Assembly: GCF_039523235.1 (NCBI RefSeq)
Contig: NZ_BAAAEX010000008.1
Direction: 5' to 3' (one strand)
Length of the DNA stretch: 64,000 bases
Origin: Castellaniella ginsengisoli
GTDB lineage: Bacteria > Pseudomonadota > Gammaproteobacteria > Burkholderiales > Burkholderiaceae_B
Made by a program: the position numbers and the translations under genes. How positions within the stretch are numbered: position 1 is the stretch's first letter; every line of letters begins with the position of its first letter. The notes below the pieces were generated by a model, which saw nothing but the letters and a program-made list of their open reading frames with translations, made no database searches and was not told where the DNA came from. Shown piece by piece: positions 17,749-26,120 of the stretch.

Positions 17749-18393
17749 TCAGGTCGAGCCGGCCTTGCGATTGCGCAGCAGCTTCCACAGCACTCCGCCG
17801 ACCGCCGGCACGGCGGCCGCCCCGACGCCGATCAGCACGATGGTGTTGAGGTGCTCTTTGATGATGGGCACGTTGCCGAAGAAATAACCCAGCGTGATCA
17901 GACCGGCGATCCAGACCACGGCGCCCAGCGCGTTGTAGAACTGGAAGGTCAGCCAGCGCATGCCCGCGACCCCGGCCACGAACGGCGCGAAGGTCCGGAA
18001 AAGCGGCAGGAAACGCGACAGCACGATGGTCTTGCCGCCGTGTTTCTCGTAGAAGGCATGCGTTTTCAGCAAGGCCTTGCGGTCCAGAAAGCGGTAATCG
18101 CGCGAAAACACCTTGGGACCGATGAAATGCCCCACCTGGTAATTGACGGTGTTGCCCAGGATGGCGGCCACGATCAGGATCCCGCCCAGCAGCACCGGAT
18201 CCAGCATGCCGGAGGCGCCAAAGGCGCCGGCGATGAACAGCAGCGAGTCGCCGGGCAGAAACGGCAGCACCACCAGCCCTGTTTCGCCGAAAATGATCAG
18301 CGCCAGGATCAGGTAGACCCAGGCGCCATATTGCGCCACCCAGATCCCCAGATATTCGTCGATGTGCAAAATGAGTTGGAAGAGTTCAGCCAT
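17749..18393 (-). CDS. DedA-family membrane protein
   Basis: The protein has 214 residues from the ATG at 18393 and belongs to the DedA/VTT family of inner-membrane proteins linked to undecaprenyl-phosphate or phospholipid flipping and envelope homeostasis. The conserved ETGLVVLPFLPGDSLL (with G and P in the re-entrant segment) is near residue 38. A second conserved stretch, SRFLPLFRTFAPFVAGVAGM, follows near residue 130. There are four to five hydrophobic helices and a basic C-terminus. The frame stays open far upstream (to 20511), but that extension is antisense to mutL and has no signal for translation. The gene is divergent from mutL and convergent with amiC. Confidence 0.92.
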   Translation of the reverse strand: MAELFQLILHIDEYLGIWVAQYGAWVYLILALIIFGETGLVVLPFLPGDSLLFIAGAFGASGMLDPVLLGGILIVAAILGNTVNYQVGHFIGPKVFSRDYRFLDRKALLKTHAFYEKHGGKTIVLSRFLPLFRTFAPFVAGVAGMRWLTFQFYNALGAVVWIAGLITLGYFFGNVPIIKEHLNTIVLIGVGAAAVPAVGGVLWKLLRNRKAGST

Positions 18394-18446
18394 TTGGCCG
18401 CGGGCCCCCGAAATAGGTTGTAAGCGGGTTGAGAACAACCTCTCAC

Positions 18447-18452
18447 TATAAT
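18447..18452 (+). promoter_or_regulatory. Perfect -10 hexamer seven bases before the mutL ATG
   Basis: TATAAT lies at 18447-18452 and the ATGATG start of mutL begins at 18460. A transcript from this hexamer would start at or next to the first base of the start codon, giving a leaderless mRNA. No Shine-Dalgarno sequence and no strong -35 were found. Confidence 0.45.
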
Positions 18453-18459
18453 CGTTTTC

Positions 18460-20364
18460 ATGATGCGAACCATTGCCGCCCTGCCCGACATCCTGATCAG
18501 CCAGATCGCCGCCGGCGAAGTCATCGAGCGCCCCGCCTCGGTGCTCAAGGAACTGTTGGAAAACGCCCTGGATGCCGGCGCCCGGACCGTCGAAATCCGC
18601 CTGGACGGCGGCGGCATCCGCCGCATCCTGGTGGCCGACGACGGGCACGGCATCCCGCCCGGCCAGATGCCCTTGGCCCTGCAGCGCCATGCCACCAGCA
18701 AGATCACCTCCCTGGCGGAACTGGAATCGGTGGCCACGCTCGGCTTCCGGGGCGAGGCGCTGGCTTCGATCGCCTCGGTGGCCCAACTGACCCTCAGCTC
18801 GCGCACCGCCGGCGATGCGCAAGCCTGGCAGATCGCGCCGGGGCAGGCCGAGCCCGCCCCGGCCGCGGGCCCCGTGGGCACACGCGTGGACGTGCGCCAA
18901 CTGTTCGACCACATCCCCGCGCGGCGCAAGTTCCTGCGCAGCGAGGCCACCGAATACGCCCACTGCCTGGGCGCCGTCGAACGCATCGCGCTGGCGCACC
19001 CCCAGGTGGCCCTGCGCGTATTCCACAATGACAAGCCCCAGCGCAATTGGCCGGCCACCGACATCCATGGCCGCATCCGCGACGTGCTGGGCGAGGAATT
19101 CACCGCCCAGAGCCTGCCGGTATCGGCCGAACAGGGGCTGGCCGTCCTGGAGGGCTGCATCACGCGCCCGACCTTCGCCCGCAACCGGGCCGACCGTCAA
19201 TACCTGTACGTCAACGGCCGCTACGTGCGCGACCGCACGGTCTCCCACGCGGTGCGTCAGGCCTACGCCGATGTGCTGCACGGCGACCGCCAGCCGGCTT
19301 TCGTGCTGTTCCTGACATTGGACCCGGCCGGTGTGGACGTGAACGTGCACCCGGCCAAGCATGAAGTCCGCTTCCGCGACAGCGGCGCGGTGCACCGCTA
19401 TGTTTCCCAGACGCTGGCCGAGGCCCTTGCAGGGCGTGGCGGTGCGGCCGCCGAGGGACCGGCCGAGGCGCCGCCCGCGCCCACGGACGGCGACGCCGCC
19501 GGACGGGCGCCGGGCGGGACGCCGGCGGCTGCGCCGCCCTGGGCAGGCCTGCCCGCGTCCACCGGAGCCGCCCGCCCGGACCGGGCCGCGCCCCTCTACC
19601 CGGCCCGGATTCCGGTCCAGCAGCGTTTCCCGCTGAACGACCGGGCCCCGGCCCAGGATTGGCGCAAACTGTATCAACCGCTGGAGACGCCCACCCCCGT
19701 CGACGCGCCGGACGCGGAGCATGCGCGCGCAGCGCCGGCGCCGGCCGGCCGGTCGCATACCCATGCCGCGGCAGACGCCGATCTGCCCCTGGGCATGGCG
19801 TTGGGGCAGTTGCACGGCATCTACATCCTGGCCCAGAACGCGCGCGGCCTGATCCTGGTGGACATGCACGCCGCGCATGAACGCGTCGTCTACGAATCCT
19901 TGAAGCTTGCCCTGGACCAGGCGCCCCTGCCGGCGCAGGAACTGCTGGTTCCGGTGGTGTTCACCGCCACGGAACTCCAGGTGGCCACGGCCCAGGCGCA
20001 TCAGGAGACGCTCGACGGCCTGGGCCTGCGCATCCGCGCCACCGGTCCGGCCTCGCTGGCCGTGCGCGCCGTACCGGCCCTGCTGGTCCGGGGCGACATC
20101 GAAGCGCTGGCGCGCGGAGTGCTGGCCGACGTCGAGCGCATCGGCCATTCGGCCCGTCTGACCGAACAGCGCAACGAACTGCTCTCGACCATGGCCTGCC
20201 ACGGCGCCGTGCGCGCCCATCGCAAACTGACGCTGGACGAAATGAACGCGCTGCTGCGCCAGATGGAGCGCACCGAACGCGCCGACCAATGCAACCATGG
20301 GCGGCCGACCTGGTTCCAATGGAGCCTGGCCGATCTGGACAAGCTGTTCATGCGAGGGCAATAG
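18460..20364 (+). CDS. mutL: DNA mismatch repair protein MutL
   Basis: The protein has 634 residues from ATGATG at 18460. The N-terminal GHKL ATPase shows ENALDAGA, DDGHGIP and GFRGEALASIASV. A Pro/Ala-rich linker covers about 330-440. In the C-terminal dimerisation domain DMHAAHERVVYE (near 468-479) fits the DxHAx2Ex4E endonuclease motif and MACHGAVRAHRKL (near 577) is the ACHGA motif. This suggests a nicking MutL, as expected in bacteria without MutH. The end lies 43 bases before miaA, the usual mutL-miaA neighbourhood. Confidence 0.96.
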   Translation: MMRTIAALPDILISQIAAGEVIERPASVLKELLENALDAGARTVEIRLDGGGIRRILVADDGHGIPPGQMPLALQRHATSKITSLAELESVATLGFRGEALASIASVAQLTLSSRTAGDAQAWQIAPGQAEPAPAAGPVGTRVDVRQLFDHIPARRKFLRSEATEYAHCLGAVERIALAHPQVALRVFHNDKPQRNWPATDIHGRIRDVLGEEFTAQSLPVSAEQGLAVLEGCITRPTFARNRADRQYLYVNGRYVRDRTVSHAVRQAYADVLHGDRQPAFVLFLTLDPAGVDVNVHPAKHEVRFRDSGAVHRYVSQTLAEALAGRGGAAAEGPAEAPPAPTDGDAAGRAPGGTPAAAPPWAGLPASTGAARPDRAAPLYPARIPVQQRFPLNDRAPAQDWRKLYQPLETPTPVDAPDAEHARAAPAPAGRSHTHAAADADLPLGMALGQLHGIYILAQNARGLILVDMHAAHERVVYESLKLALDQAPLPAQELLVPVVFTATELQVATAQAHQETLDGLGLRIRATGPASLAVRAVPALLVRGDIEALARGVLADVERIGHSARLTEQRNELLSTMACHGAVRAHRKLTLDEMNALLRQMERTERADQCNHGRPTWFQWSLADLDKLFMRGQ

Positions 20365-20395
20365 GCCAGCGCTGCGGCTATCCCGGCGCGTCGAC

Positions 20396-20401
20396 GATAA
20401 T
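20396..20401 (+). promoter_or_regulatory. -10-like hexamer six bases before the miaA ATG
   Basis: GATAAT at 20396-20401 is followed by six bases (GCCCCC) and the miaA ATG at 20408. No Shine-Dalgarno sequence is present. The layout matches those in front of mutL and pcnB and would give a leaderless transcript. Confidence 0.35.
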
Positions 20402-20407
20402 GCCCCC

Positions 20408-21352
20408 ATGTCTTCGCACACCCCCGTCCTGATCTGCCTGGCCGGCCCGACGGCCTCCGGCAAATCCGCCGCCGCCCTGGCGCTGGCTTCGCGCTGGCCC
20501 ATCGAACTCATCGTGATGGATTCGGCGACGATCTATCGCGGGATGGACATCGGCACGGCCAAGCCCACGGCCGAGGAACAGGCGCGCGTGCCGCACCATC
20601 TGCTGGACATCCGCGATCCGGCGCAGGCCTATTCCGCCGCTGAATTCGCCCGCGACGCCGCCGCGCTCGCGCAGGACATCCGCGCGCGCGGCCGGATTCC
20701 TCTGCTGTGCGGGGGCACCATGCTGTACTACAAAGCCCTGCGCGAGGGCCTGAACGACCTGCCCGAGGCCGACCCGGCCATCCGCCGGCAGTTGGACGAA
20801 GAGGCCCGCACGCGCGGCTGGCCCGCCCTGCACGCCGAACTGGCGCGCGTGGACCCGGCCACCGCGGCCCGACTGGCGCCCAACGACAGCCAGCGCCTGC
20901 AACGCGCCCTGGAAATCTGGCGCGGCAGCGGCCGCCCCATGAGCGACTGGCTCGCGCGCCCCGCGCAAGCCGTGCTGCCGGATTGGCGGTTTCTGACGCT
21001 CAGCCTGGAACCATCCGACCGCTCGGTGCTGCACGCCCGCATCGCACAACGCTACCGGGCCATGATCGATGCCGGTCTGCTCGACGAGGTGCGCGCCCTG
21101 CATGCCCGCCCCGATCTGCATCCTGGCCTGCCTTCCATCCGCTGCGTAGGTTACCGGCAGCTCTGGGACCACCTGGATGGGCGGATTTCCCTGGAGCAGG
21201 CCATCGAACAGGCCATCGCCGCCACCCGCCAACTGGCCAAGCGCCAGATCACCTGGCTGCGGTCCCTGCCGCAACGGACCCGCGTGGATTGCCTGTCCGA
21301 GCGGGCCATGGACACCATCGCCCGGCATTGCGCCCGGACGCTGGACGGCTGA
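20408..21352 (+). CDS. miaA: tRNA dimethylallyltransferase MiaA
   Basis: The enzyme transfers dimethylallyl from DMAPP to N6 of A37 in UNN-reading tRNAs. It has 314 residues from the ATG at 20408; an in-frame ATG at 20297 lies inside mutL and lacks homology. The P-loop GPTASGKSA is at about 11-19, then DSATIYRGMDIGTAKPT (around 36-52) for DMAPP/tRNA binding, GGTMLYYKAL and the C-terminal CVGYRQLWDHLDG and AKRQITWLR motifs. It is downstream of mutL on the same strand and convergent with purM across a strong hairpin. Confidence 0.96.
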   Translation: MSSHTPVLICLAGPTASGKSAAALALASRWPIELIVMDSATIYRGMDIGTAKPTAEEQARVPHHLLDIRDPAQAYSAAEFARDAAALAQDIRARGRIPLLCGGTMLYYKALREGLNDLPEADPAIRRQLDEEARTRGWPALHAELARVDPATAARLAPNDSQRLQRALEIWRGSGRPMSDWLARPAQAVLPDWRFLTLSLEPSDRSVLHARIAQRYRAMIDAGLLDEVRALHARPDLHPGLPSIRCVGYRQLWDHLDGRISLEQAIEQAIAATRQLAKRQITWLRSLPQRTRVDCLSERAMDTIARHCARTLDG

Positions 21353-21368
21353 GGCGCGGGCTCATGCC

Positions 21369-21400
21369 GCAGCGGCGGGCCGGGGCCGGCCCGCCGCTGC
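21369..21400. terminator. Hairpin between convergent miaA and purM
   Basis: A perfect 13-base stem, GCAGCGGCGGGCC (21369-21381) with its complement (21388-21400) around a six-base loop, fills most of the 65-base gap between the two stop codons. There is no T-run on either strand, so it is probably a factor-assisted or mRNA-protecting bidirectional element. Confidence 0.5.
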
Positions 21401-21417
21401 GCAGCCCAAAGCGGGCA

Positions 21418-22467
21418 TCAATCGACGATCGTCTGGGCGCCGCCTTCGGCCTGGGCGGTGATTTCGCCCAGTGCGTAGACGGTTTCGCCCTGGGCGCGCA
21501 GGAAGGCGGCGACGGCATCGGCCTGGGCGGCGTCCACCACCAGCACCATGCCGATGCCGCAGTTGAACACGCGCGCCATTTCGTGATCCGCCACGCCGCC
21601 CTGGGCCTGCAGCCACTGGAACAGCGCGGGCCACTGCCAGGCATCGCGGTGCAGATGGGCGCACAGGCCCGGCTTGAGGATGCGCGGCACGTTTTCCAGC
21701 AGCCCGCCGCCGGTGATGTGCGCCAGGCCCTTGATGGCCGCGCCATGGGCGGCCAGGGCCGCCAGCACCGATTTGACGTAGATGCGGGTGGGCTCCATGA
21801 CCACGTCGCCCAAGGGGCGGCCGCCCAGATCCTGGTCCGGACGCGCGCCGGCATGCTGCAGGATCTTGCGCACCAGGGAATAGCCGTTGGAATGCGCGCC
21901 GCTGGAAGCCAGACCCAGCACGGTATCGCCGGCTCCGATGCGGGCGCCGTCGATGATTGCGGATTTTTCGACCGCACCCACGGCAAAGCCCGCCAGATCG
22001 TATTCGCCGTCCGGGTACATGCCCGGCATCTCGGCCGTTTCGCCGCCGATCAGGGCGCAGCCGGCCAGTTCGCAGCCGCGTGCGATGCCGCCCACGACGC
22101 TGGCCGCCGTATCCACGGACAGCTTGCCGCAGGCAAAGTAATCCAGGAAATACAGCGGTTCGGCGCCCTGGACCAGGATATCGTTGACGCTCATGGCGAC
22201 CAGATCGATACCGACCGTGTCGTGACGCTGCCATTCAAAGGCCAGGCGCAGCTTGGTACCCACGCCGTCGGTGCCGGAGACCAGCACCGGCTCCCGCAGG
22301 TGGCGCGGAATCTCGAACAAGGCGCCAAAGCCGCCGATGCCCGCCATCACGCCGGGGCGCATCGTGCGGGCGGCCAGGGGCTTGATGCGGTCGACCAGCG
22401 CGTCGCCGGCATCGATGTCGACCCCCGCGTCGCGGTAGGTCATGGAAGGAGTGGTGCCTGATGTCAT
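21418..22467 (-). CDS. purM: Phosphoribosylformylglycinamidine cyclo-ligase PurM
   Basis: PurM (AIR synthetase) closes the imidazole ring in purine synthesis using ATP. The product has 349 residues from the ATG at 22467; the N-terminus then runs MTSGTTPSMTYRDAGVDIDAG, which lines up with E. coli PurM. An internal ATG at 22443 is an alternative, and the frame also stays open upstream. Landmarks are TDGVGTKLRLA, VAMSVNDILVQGAEPLYFLDY, GGETAEMPGMY and ITGGGLLENVPRIL. It is divergent from hda, about 75 bases away. Confidence 0.95.
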   Translation of the reverse strand: MTSGTTPSMTYRDAGVDIDAGDALVDRIKPLAARTMRPGVMAGIGGFGALFEIPRHLREPVLVSGTDGVGTKLRLAFEWQRHDTVGIDLVAMSVNDILVQGAEPLYFLDYFACGKLSVDTAASVVGGIARGCELAGCALIGGETAEMPGMYPDGEYDLAGFAVGAVEKSAIIDGARIGAGDTVLGLASSGAHSNGYSLVRKILQHAGARPDQDLGGRPLGDVVMEPTRIYVKSVLAALAAHGAAIKGLAHITGGGLLENVPRILKPGLCAHLHRDAWQWPALFQWLQAQGGVADHEMARVFNCGIGMVLVVDAAQADAVAAFLRAQGETVYALGEITAQAEGGAQTIVD

Positions 22468-22541
22468 GAGAAAAGCCGCCGAATGTGCAAGAATTGCAGG
22501 TTTGGATATTTGCCTGATTTTACGATGAAGTTCTGCTTCAC

Positions 22542-23303
22542 ATGACGCAAGCTCAGCCATCCGGCCCGAACCCTGCCGCAGGCCCGTCTCACGCGCAGCC
22601 CCAGGCGCAGCAATTGCTGCTCGACATCCTGCCGGGCACGATGCCGTCGCTGGACGGTTTCGTGCCCGGCGCGAACCTGGCCGCGCTCGATGCCGTGCGC
22701 GCGCTCGGGGCCGGGCGCGCCGTCTATCTGTGGGGCGGCCTCGGCTCGGGGCGCAGCCATCTGCTGCGCGCCCGGGCGCAAGGCAGCGGCTGCCATTATC
22801 TCGACGCGCGCACACCGGCGCAGCGGCTGCACGCCCTGGCCACCGACGAAGACGAGTCGCTGTCGCTGGTGGCGGTGGACGACGTGGCCGATCTCAACGC
22901 CGCCGCCCAAGCCGCGCTGTTTGCCCTGTTCAACCGCTGGCGCACCGCCGCCGGCACCCCGGGAGCCTTCGCCCTGCTGACGGCGGGCGACCGCGCCCCC
23001 CTGACCATGCCCCTGCGCGAAGACCTGCGCACCCGCCTGGGCTGGGACCTGGTCTATCGCCTGGAGCACCTCTCCGACGAGGACCGCGCCCAGGCCCTGC
23101 GCGACCGCGCCCGGCAGCGCGGACTGCAGTTGTCCGACGAAGTGCTGCACTGGATCCTGACGCGCTGCGACCGCGACATGGGCCGCCTGACGTCCTTGAT
23201 CGACAGCCTGGACCAGTATTCCCTGGCCCGCCACCGCCCCATCACCCTGCCCCTGCTGAAAGACCTGCTGGCCGACGCGCCAGCCCTGCCGAGGACGCCA
23301 TGA
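22542..23303 (+). CDS. hda: DnaA regulatory inactivator Hda
   Basis: Hda is the DnaA-like AAA+ partner of the sliding clamp that stimulates hydrolysis of DnaA-bound ATP. The protein has 253 residues with a Gln/Pro-rich N-terminal tail and QQLLLDILPG as a probable clamp-binding start. The P-loop is degenerate in form (WGGLGSGRSHLLRA). Walker B-like VAVDDVADL is followed by the AAA+ lid with LTRCDRDMGRLTSLIDSLD. It lacks the DNA-binding domain IV of DnaA. The stop overlaps the next gene as ATGA, so the pair is translationally coupled. Confidence 0.92.
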   Translation: MTQAQPSGPNPAAGPSHAQPQAQQLLLDILPGTMPSLDGFVPGANLAALDAVRALGAGRAVYLWGGLGSGRSHLLRARAQGSGCHYLDARTPAQRLHALATDEDESLSLVAVDDVADLNAAAQAALFALFNRWRTAAGTPGAFALLTAGDRAPLTMPLREDLRTRLGWDLVYRLEHLSDEDRAQALRDRARQRGLQLSDEVLHWILTRCDRDMGRLTSLIDSLDQYSLARHRPITLPLLKDLLADAPALPRTP

Positions 23304-24004
23304 CCCCGCCGACCCACCTGGCCTTGTTCGACCTGGATCACACCCTGCTGCCCTTCGACAGCGACTACCAATGGGCCGAATTCCTGGCGCGCACCGGCCG
23401 CGCCGGCGATCCCGAAGCCGCCCGCCGCCGCAACGACGACCTGATGCGCCGCTACAACGAGGGCACCCTGTCCGCCGAAGAGGCCGCCGACTTCATGCTG
23501 GGCCTGCTGCGACTGGGCCGGCCCGACGAACTCGACCGCTGGCACCGGGACTACATGGCCGAAGTCGTCGAGCCGGGCATCCTGCCCGCCGCGCGCGCGC
23601 TGGTCACGGAGCACCAGGCGCGCGGCGGATTGTGCGCCATCGTCACGGCCACCAACGCGTTCGTCACAACCCCCATCGCCCGGGCGCTGGGCTTCGAGCA
23701 CCTGATCGCCACCGTGCCGCAGCGCGACGCCCAGGGCGGCTATACGGGCCGCATCGAGGGCACGCCCAGCTTCAAGGCGGGCAAGGTCCTGCGCGTGCGC
23801 GAATGGCTGCGCGGGCTGGATCTGCAACTGGAGGATTTCGACGAATCCTGGTTCTACAGCGATTCGATGAACGATCTGCCGCTGCTGGAGGTCGTGACGC
23901 ACCCGGTGGCGACGAACCCCAGCGCGGCCTTGCGGGAAACCGCCGCCAGCCGGGGCTGGCGCATTCTCGATCTGTTCGGCACGTTGCAGGATACGAAATC
24001 CTGA
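23300..24004 (+). CDS. HAD-superfamily (IB) phosphatase, SerB-like
   Basis: The protein has 234 residues starting with ATG at 23300, which overlaps the hda stop. The HAD motifs are clear: motif I FDLDHTLLPFDSD near residues 10-22, motif II with VTATN near 115, a motif III lysine in PSFKAGKV, and motif IV YSDSMNDLPLLE near 190. The cap and length fit the subfamily IB hydrolases related to phosphoserine phosphatase and the CicA/HisN-type enzymes. In related genomes this gene often follows hda and precedes pcnB. The substrate is not evident. Confidence 0.88.
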   Translation: MTPPTHLALFDLDHTLLPFDSDYQWAEFLARTGRAGDPEAARRRNDDLMRRYNEGTLSAEEAADFMLGLLRLGRPDELDRWHRDYMAEVVEPGILPAARALVTEHQARGGLCAIVTATNAFVTTPIARALGFEHLIATVPQRDAQGGYTGRIEGTPSFKAGKVLRVREWLRGLDLQLEDFDESWFYSDSMNDLPLLEVVTHPVATNPSAALRETAASRGWRILDLFGTLQDTKS

Positions 24005-24012
24005 AAACAAAG

Positions 24013-24094
24013 GGCCCCCACGCTGCGCAGGCTACGCCTGCTTGCTGCCCCCCGAGGGGGCGCGTTTTACCTTGGGGCGGCCCGGCGGTAAAAC
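24013..24094 (+). repeat. Palindrome-rich intergenic element, probably dispersed
   Basis: The gap before pcnB contains nested inverted repeats: GCCCCC-CGA-GGGGGC at 24047-24061, and GTTTTACC (24064-24071) with GGTAAAAC (24087-24094), which bracket a GC-rich core. The layout resembles short intergenic repeats scattered through Burkholderiales genomes, but no second copy was seen in this window. It could also act as a terminator for the hda-HAD pair. Confidence 0.45.
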
Positions 24095-24136
24095 CTCCTG
24101 CACTGCGGCGGCGAGGACATAGGTACAACAAAGCCT

Positions 24137-24142
24137 TAAAAT
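24137..24142 (+). promoter_or_regulatory. -10-like hexamer seven bases before the pcnB ATG
   Basis: TAAAAT at 24137-24142 is followed by seven bases and the ATG at 24150, the same spacing as at mutL. There is no Shine-Dalgarno sequence; a leaderless transcript is likely if this hexamer is the promoter. Confidence 0.4.
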
Positions 24143-24149
24143 ACGCGCC

Positions 24150-25544
24150 ATGCTCAAGCAGACCATCAAGAATTTCGTCTCGCGCCTGTTCGCGACCCCG
24201 CCCAGCGGCCCGGTGCGCCTGTCGCGCGACAAGCACGGCATCGACCGGCGTCTGGTGTCGCGGCATGCCATCAAAGTCTGCGAAGTCCTGAACCAGCACG
24301 GCTTCGACGCCTACATCGTGGGCGGCGCGGTTCGCGACCTGATCGTCGGGCTCGCGCCCAAGGACTTCGACGTCGCCACCAACGCCACGCCCAACCAGGT
24401 GCGGCCGCTGTTCCGGCGCGCCCGCATCATCGGCCGGCGTTTCCAACTGGTGCATGTGGTGTTCGGCCAGGAAATCATCGAAACCTCGACTTTTCGCGCC
24501 CCCTCCTCCGGCAACCAGGAAACGGACGAACATGGCCGCATCCTGCGCGACAATGAATTCGGCACCCACGAAGAAGACGCCGCGCGGCGCGATTTCACCA
24601 TCAACGCCCTGTACTACGATCCCCTCAAGGAAGAAGTCATCGACTTCCACCAGGGCGTGGCGGACCTGAAGAACCGCGTGGTGCGGATGATCGGCGACCC
24701 CGAGACGCGCTACCGCGAAGACCCCGTGCGCATGCTGCGGGCGCTGCGCTTCCAGGCCAAGCTGGGCGCGCGCATCGACCCGGCGACCGAGGCGCCGATC
24801 AGCCAGTTGGCTCCGCTCATCGAGCACGTGCCGGCCTCGCGCCTGTTCGATGAAACGCTCAAGCTACTGACCTGCGGCCACGCCATGGATTGCCTGCGCG
24901 AATTGCGCCGCTCGGGCCTGACGAAAAGCCTGATTCCGCTGATCGACCGCATCTTCGAGGAAGAAGGCGGCGAGGCCTTCGTGGAAATCGCCTTGTCGCG
25001 CACCGACGCCCGCGTGCGGGCCGGCAAGCCCGTGAGCCCCAGCTTCCTGTTCGCCGCCCTGTTGTGGCGGCTCGCCCAGAAACGCTGGGCCGCCCTGGTC
25101 GCCCAAGGCGTGCAGCGCAACGAAGCCCTGATCCGCGCCGCGGATTCGGTGATCGAAGCGCAGATGGACAAGCTCGCCATCCAGCGCCGCCACCAGGCCG
25201 ACATGCGCGAGATCTGGCTGATGCAGGCCCGGTTCGAGCGCGCCACGGTGCGGTCGATCTGGCGCATGATGGAACAACCGCGCTTTCGCGCCGCCGTGGA
25301 TTTCCTGCAGTTGCGGGCCGAGGCCCGCGAGGTGGACAGCGTCCTGGCCCAATGGTGGATGGACCTGTCCGACAGCAACGACGAGCGCCGCTCGCAGATG
25401 ATCGATGCGTGGCAGGCCGGCCATGCCGGCGCCCGCCGCACGGGCGGCGCCACCCGCAAGCGCCGCCGGCGCCGTACCGCATCCTCGGGCGCGGAAGGCC
25501 AATCCTCCGCGCCACCCGCCGCCGCGCCGGACGGCGCCGCCTGA
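24150..25544 (+). CDS. pcnB: Poly(A) polymerase I PcnB
   Basis: The enzyme adds 3' poly(A) tails that mark RNAs for decay. It has 464 residues. The nucleotidyltransferase core shows YIVGGAVRDLIVGLAPKDFD (about residues 55-74) with the catalytic Asp pair in DFD, then RRFQLVHVVFG, and RRDFTINALYYDP, VRMIGDPETRYREDPVRMLR for the neck. The body ends in a very basic Arg/Lys tail (RKRRRRRTA) that probably binds RNA. PcnB is told apart from CCA-adding enzyme by this tail, the order of motifs and the neighbour folK, which commonly follows it. Confidence 0.95.
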   Translation: MLKQTIKNFVSRLFATPPSGPVRLSRDKHGIDRRLVSRHAIKVCEVLNQHGFDAYIVGGAVRDLIVGLAPKDFDVATNATPNQVRPLFRRARIIGRRFQLVHVVFGQEIIETSTFRAPSSGNQETDEHGRILRDNEFGTHEEDAARRDFTINALYYDPLKEEVIDFHQGVADLKNRVVRMIGDPETRYREDPVRMLRALRFQAKLGARIDPATEAPISQLAPLIEHVPASRLFDETLKLLTCGHAMDCLRELRRSGLTKSLIPLIDRIFEEEGGEAFVEIALSRTDARVRAGKPVSPSFLFAALLWRLAQKRWAALVAQGVQRNEALIRAADSVIEAQMDKLAIQRRHQADMREIWLMQARFERATVRSIWRMMEQPRFRAAVDFLQLRAEAREVDSVLAQWWMDLSDSNDERRSQMIDAWQAGHAGARRTGGATRKRRRRRTASSGAEGQSSAPPAAAPDGAA

Positions 25545-25597
25545 AAGGCGAGGCGTTTCGCCTGCAGCGGCGGGCGCCTTCCCCCGCAGGATCATCC

Positions 25598-26104
25598 ATG
25601 AGCCCCGTCCTCCCGAGCCCCCCTGCTTCGCCCGCCCTTGCCTATATCGGCCTGGGCGCCAACCTGGGCGAAGCCGCCGCGACGGTGCGCCGGGCAGCCG
25701 CCGAACTGGCCGCCACGCCCGGCGTGACCGGCCTGCGGCTGTCCTCTCTCTACGGGACGGCGCCGGTCGATTCCTCAGGGCCGGACTACGTCAACGCCGT
25801 GGCCGGCCTGGACACGACACTGTCTCCGCAAGCCCTGCTGGCGGCGTTGCAGGCCATCGAGCAGCGTCACGGCCGGGTACGCCCCTACCGCAACGCCCCA
25901 CGCACCCTAGATCTGGATCTGCTGTGGTACGGCGGCCGGGAAATCGACGAGCCCGGCCTGATCGTGCCGCATCCGCGCATGCACGAGCGGGCCTTCGTCC
26001 TGCGGCCCTTGATGGACCTGGCCCCCGATCTGGCGCTGGCACAGGGCGGGCTGCCCGAACTGCTGGCCCGGTGCGCCGGCCAGGCCATCCAGCCGCTGGA
26101 CTGA
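25598..26104 (+). CDS. folK: HPPK: 2-amino-4-hydroxy-6-hydroxymethyldihydropteridine pyrophosphokinase
   Basis: The enzyme pyrophosphorylates hydroxymethyl-dihydropterin in folate synthesis. It has 168 residues from the ATG at 25598. The opening AYIGLGANLG, the middle GTAPVDSSGPDYVNAV and the signature YRNAPRTLDLDLLWYGG with PHPRMHERAFVLRPL are all present. It lies 53 bases after pcnB. folA lies 1.8 kb downstream on the same strand, so two folate enzymes are close but not in one obvious operon. Confidence 0.96.
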   Translation: MSPVLPSPPASPALAYIGLGANLGEAAATVRRAAAELAATPGVTGLRLSSLYGTAPVDSSGPDYVNAVAGLDTTLSPQALLAALQAIEQRHGRVRPYRNAPRTLDLDLLWYGGREIDEPGLIVPHPRMHERAFVLRPLMDLAPDLALAQGGLPELLARCAGQAIQPLD

Positions 26105-26120
26105 CCCGCCATCGCCGGCC

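Noticed and set aside
18394..20511. N-terminal extension of the DedA frame
   Set aside because: The frame is open only because it lies opposite mutL; DedA homology begins at the ATG at 18393.
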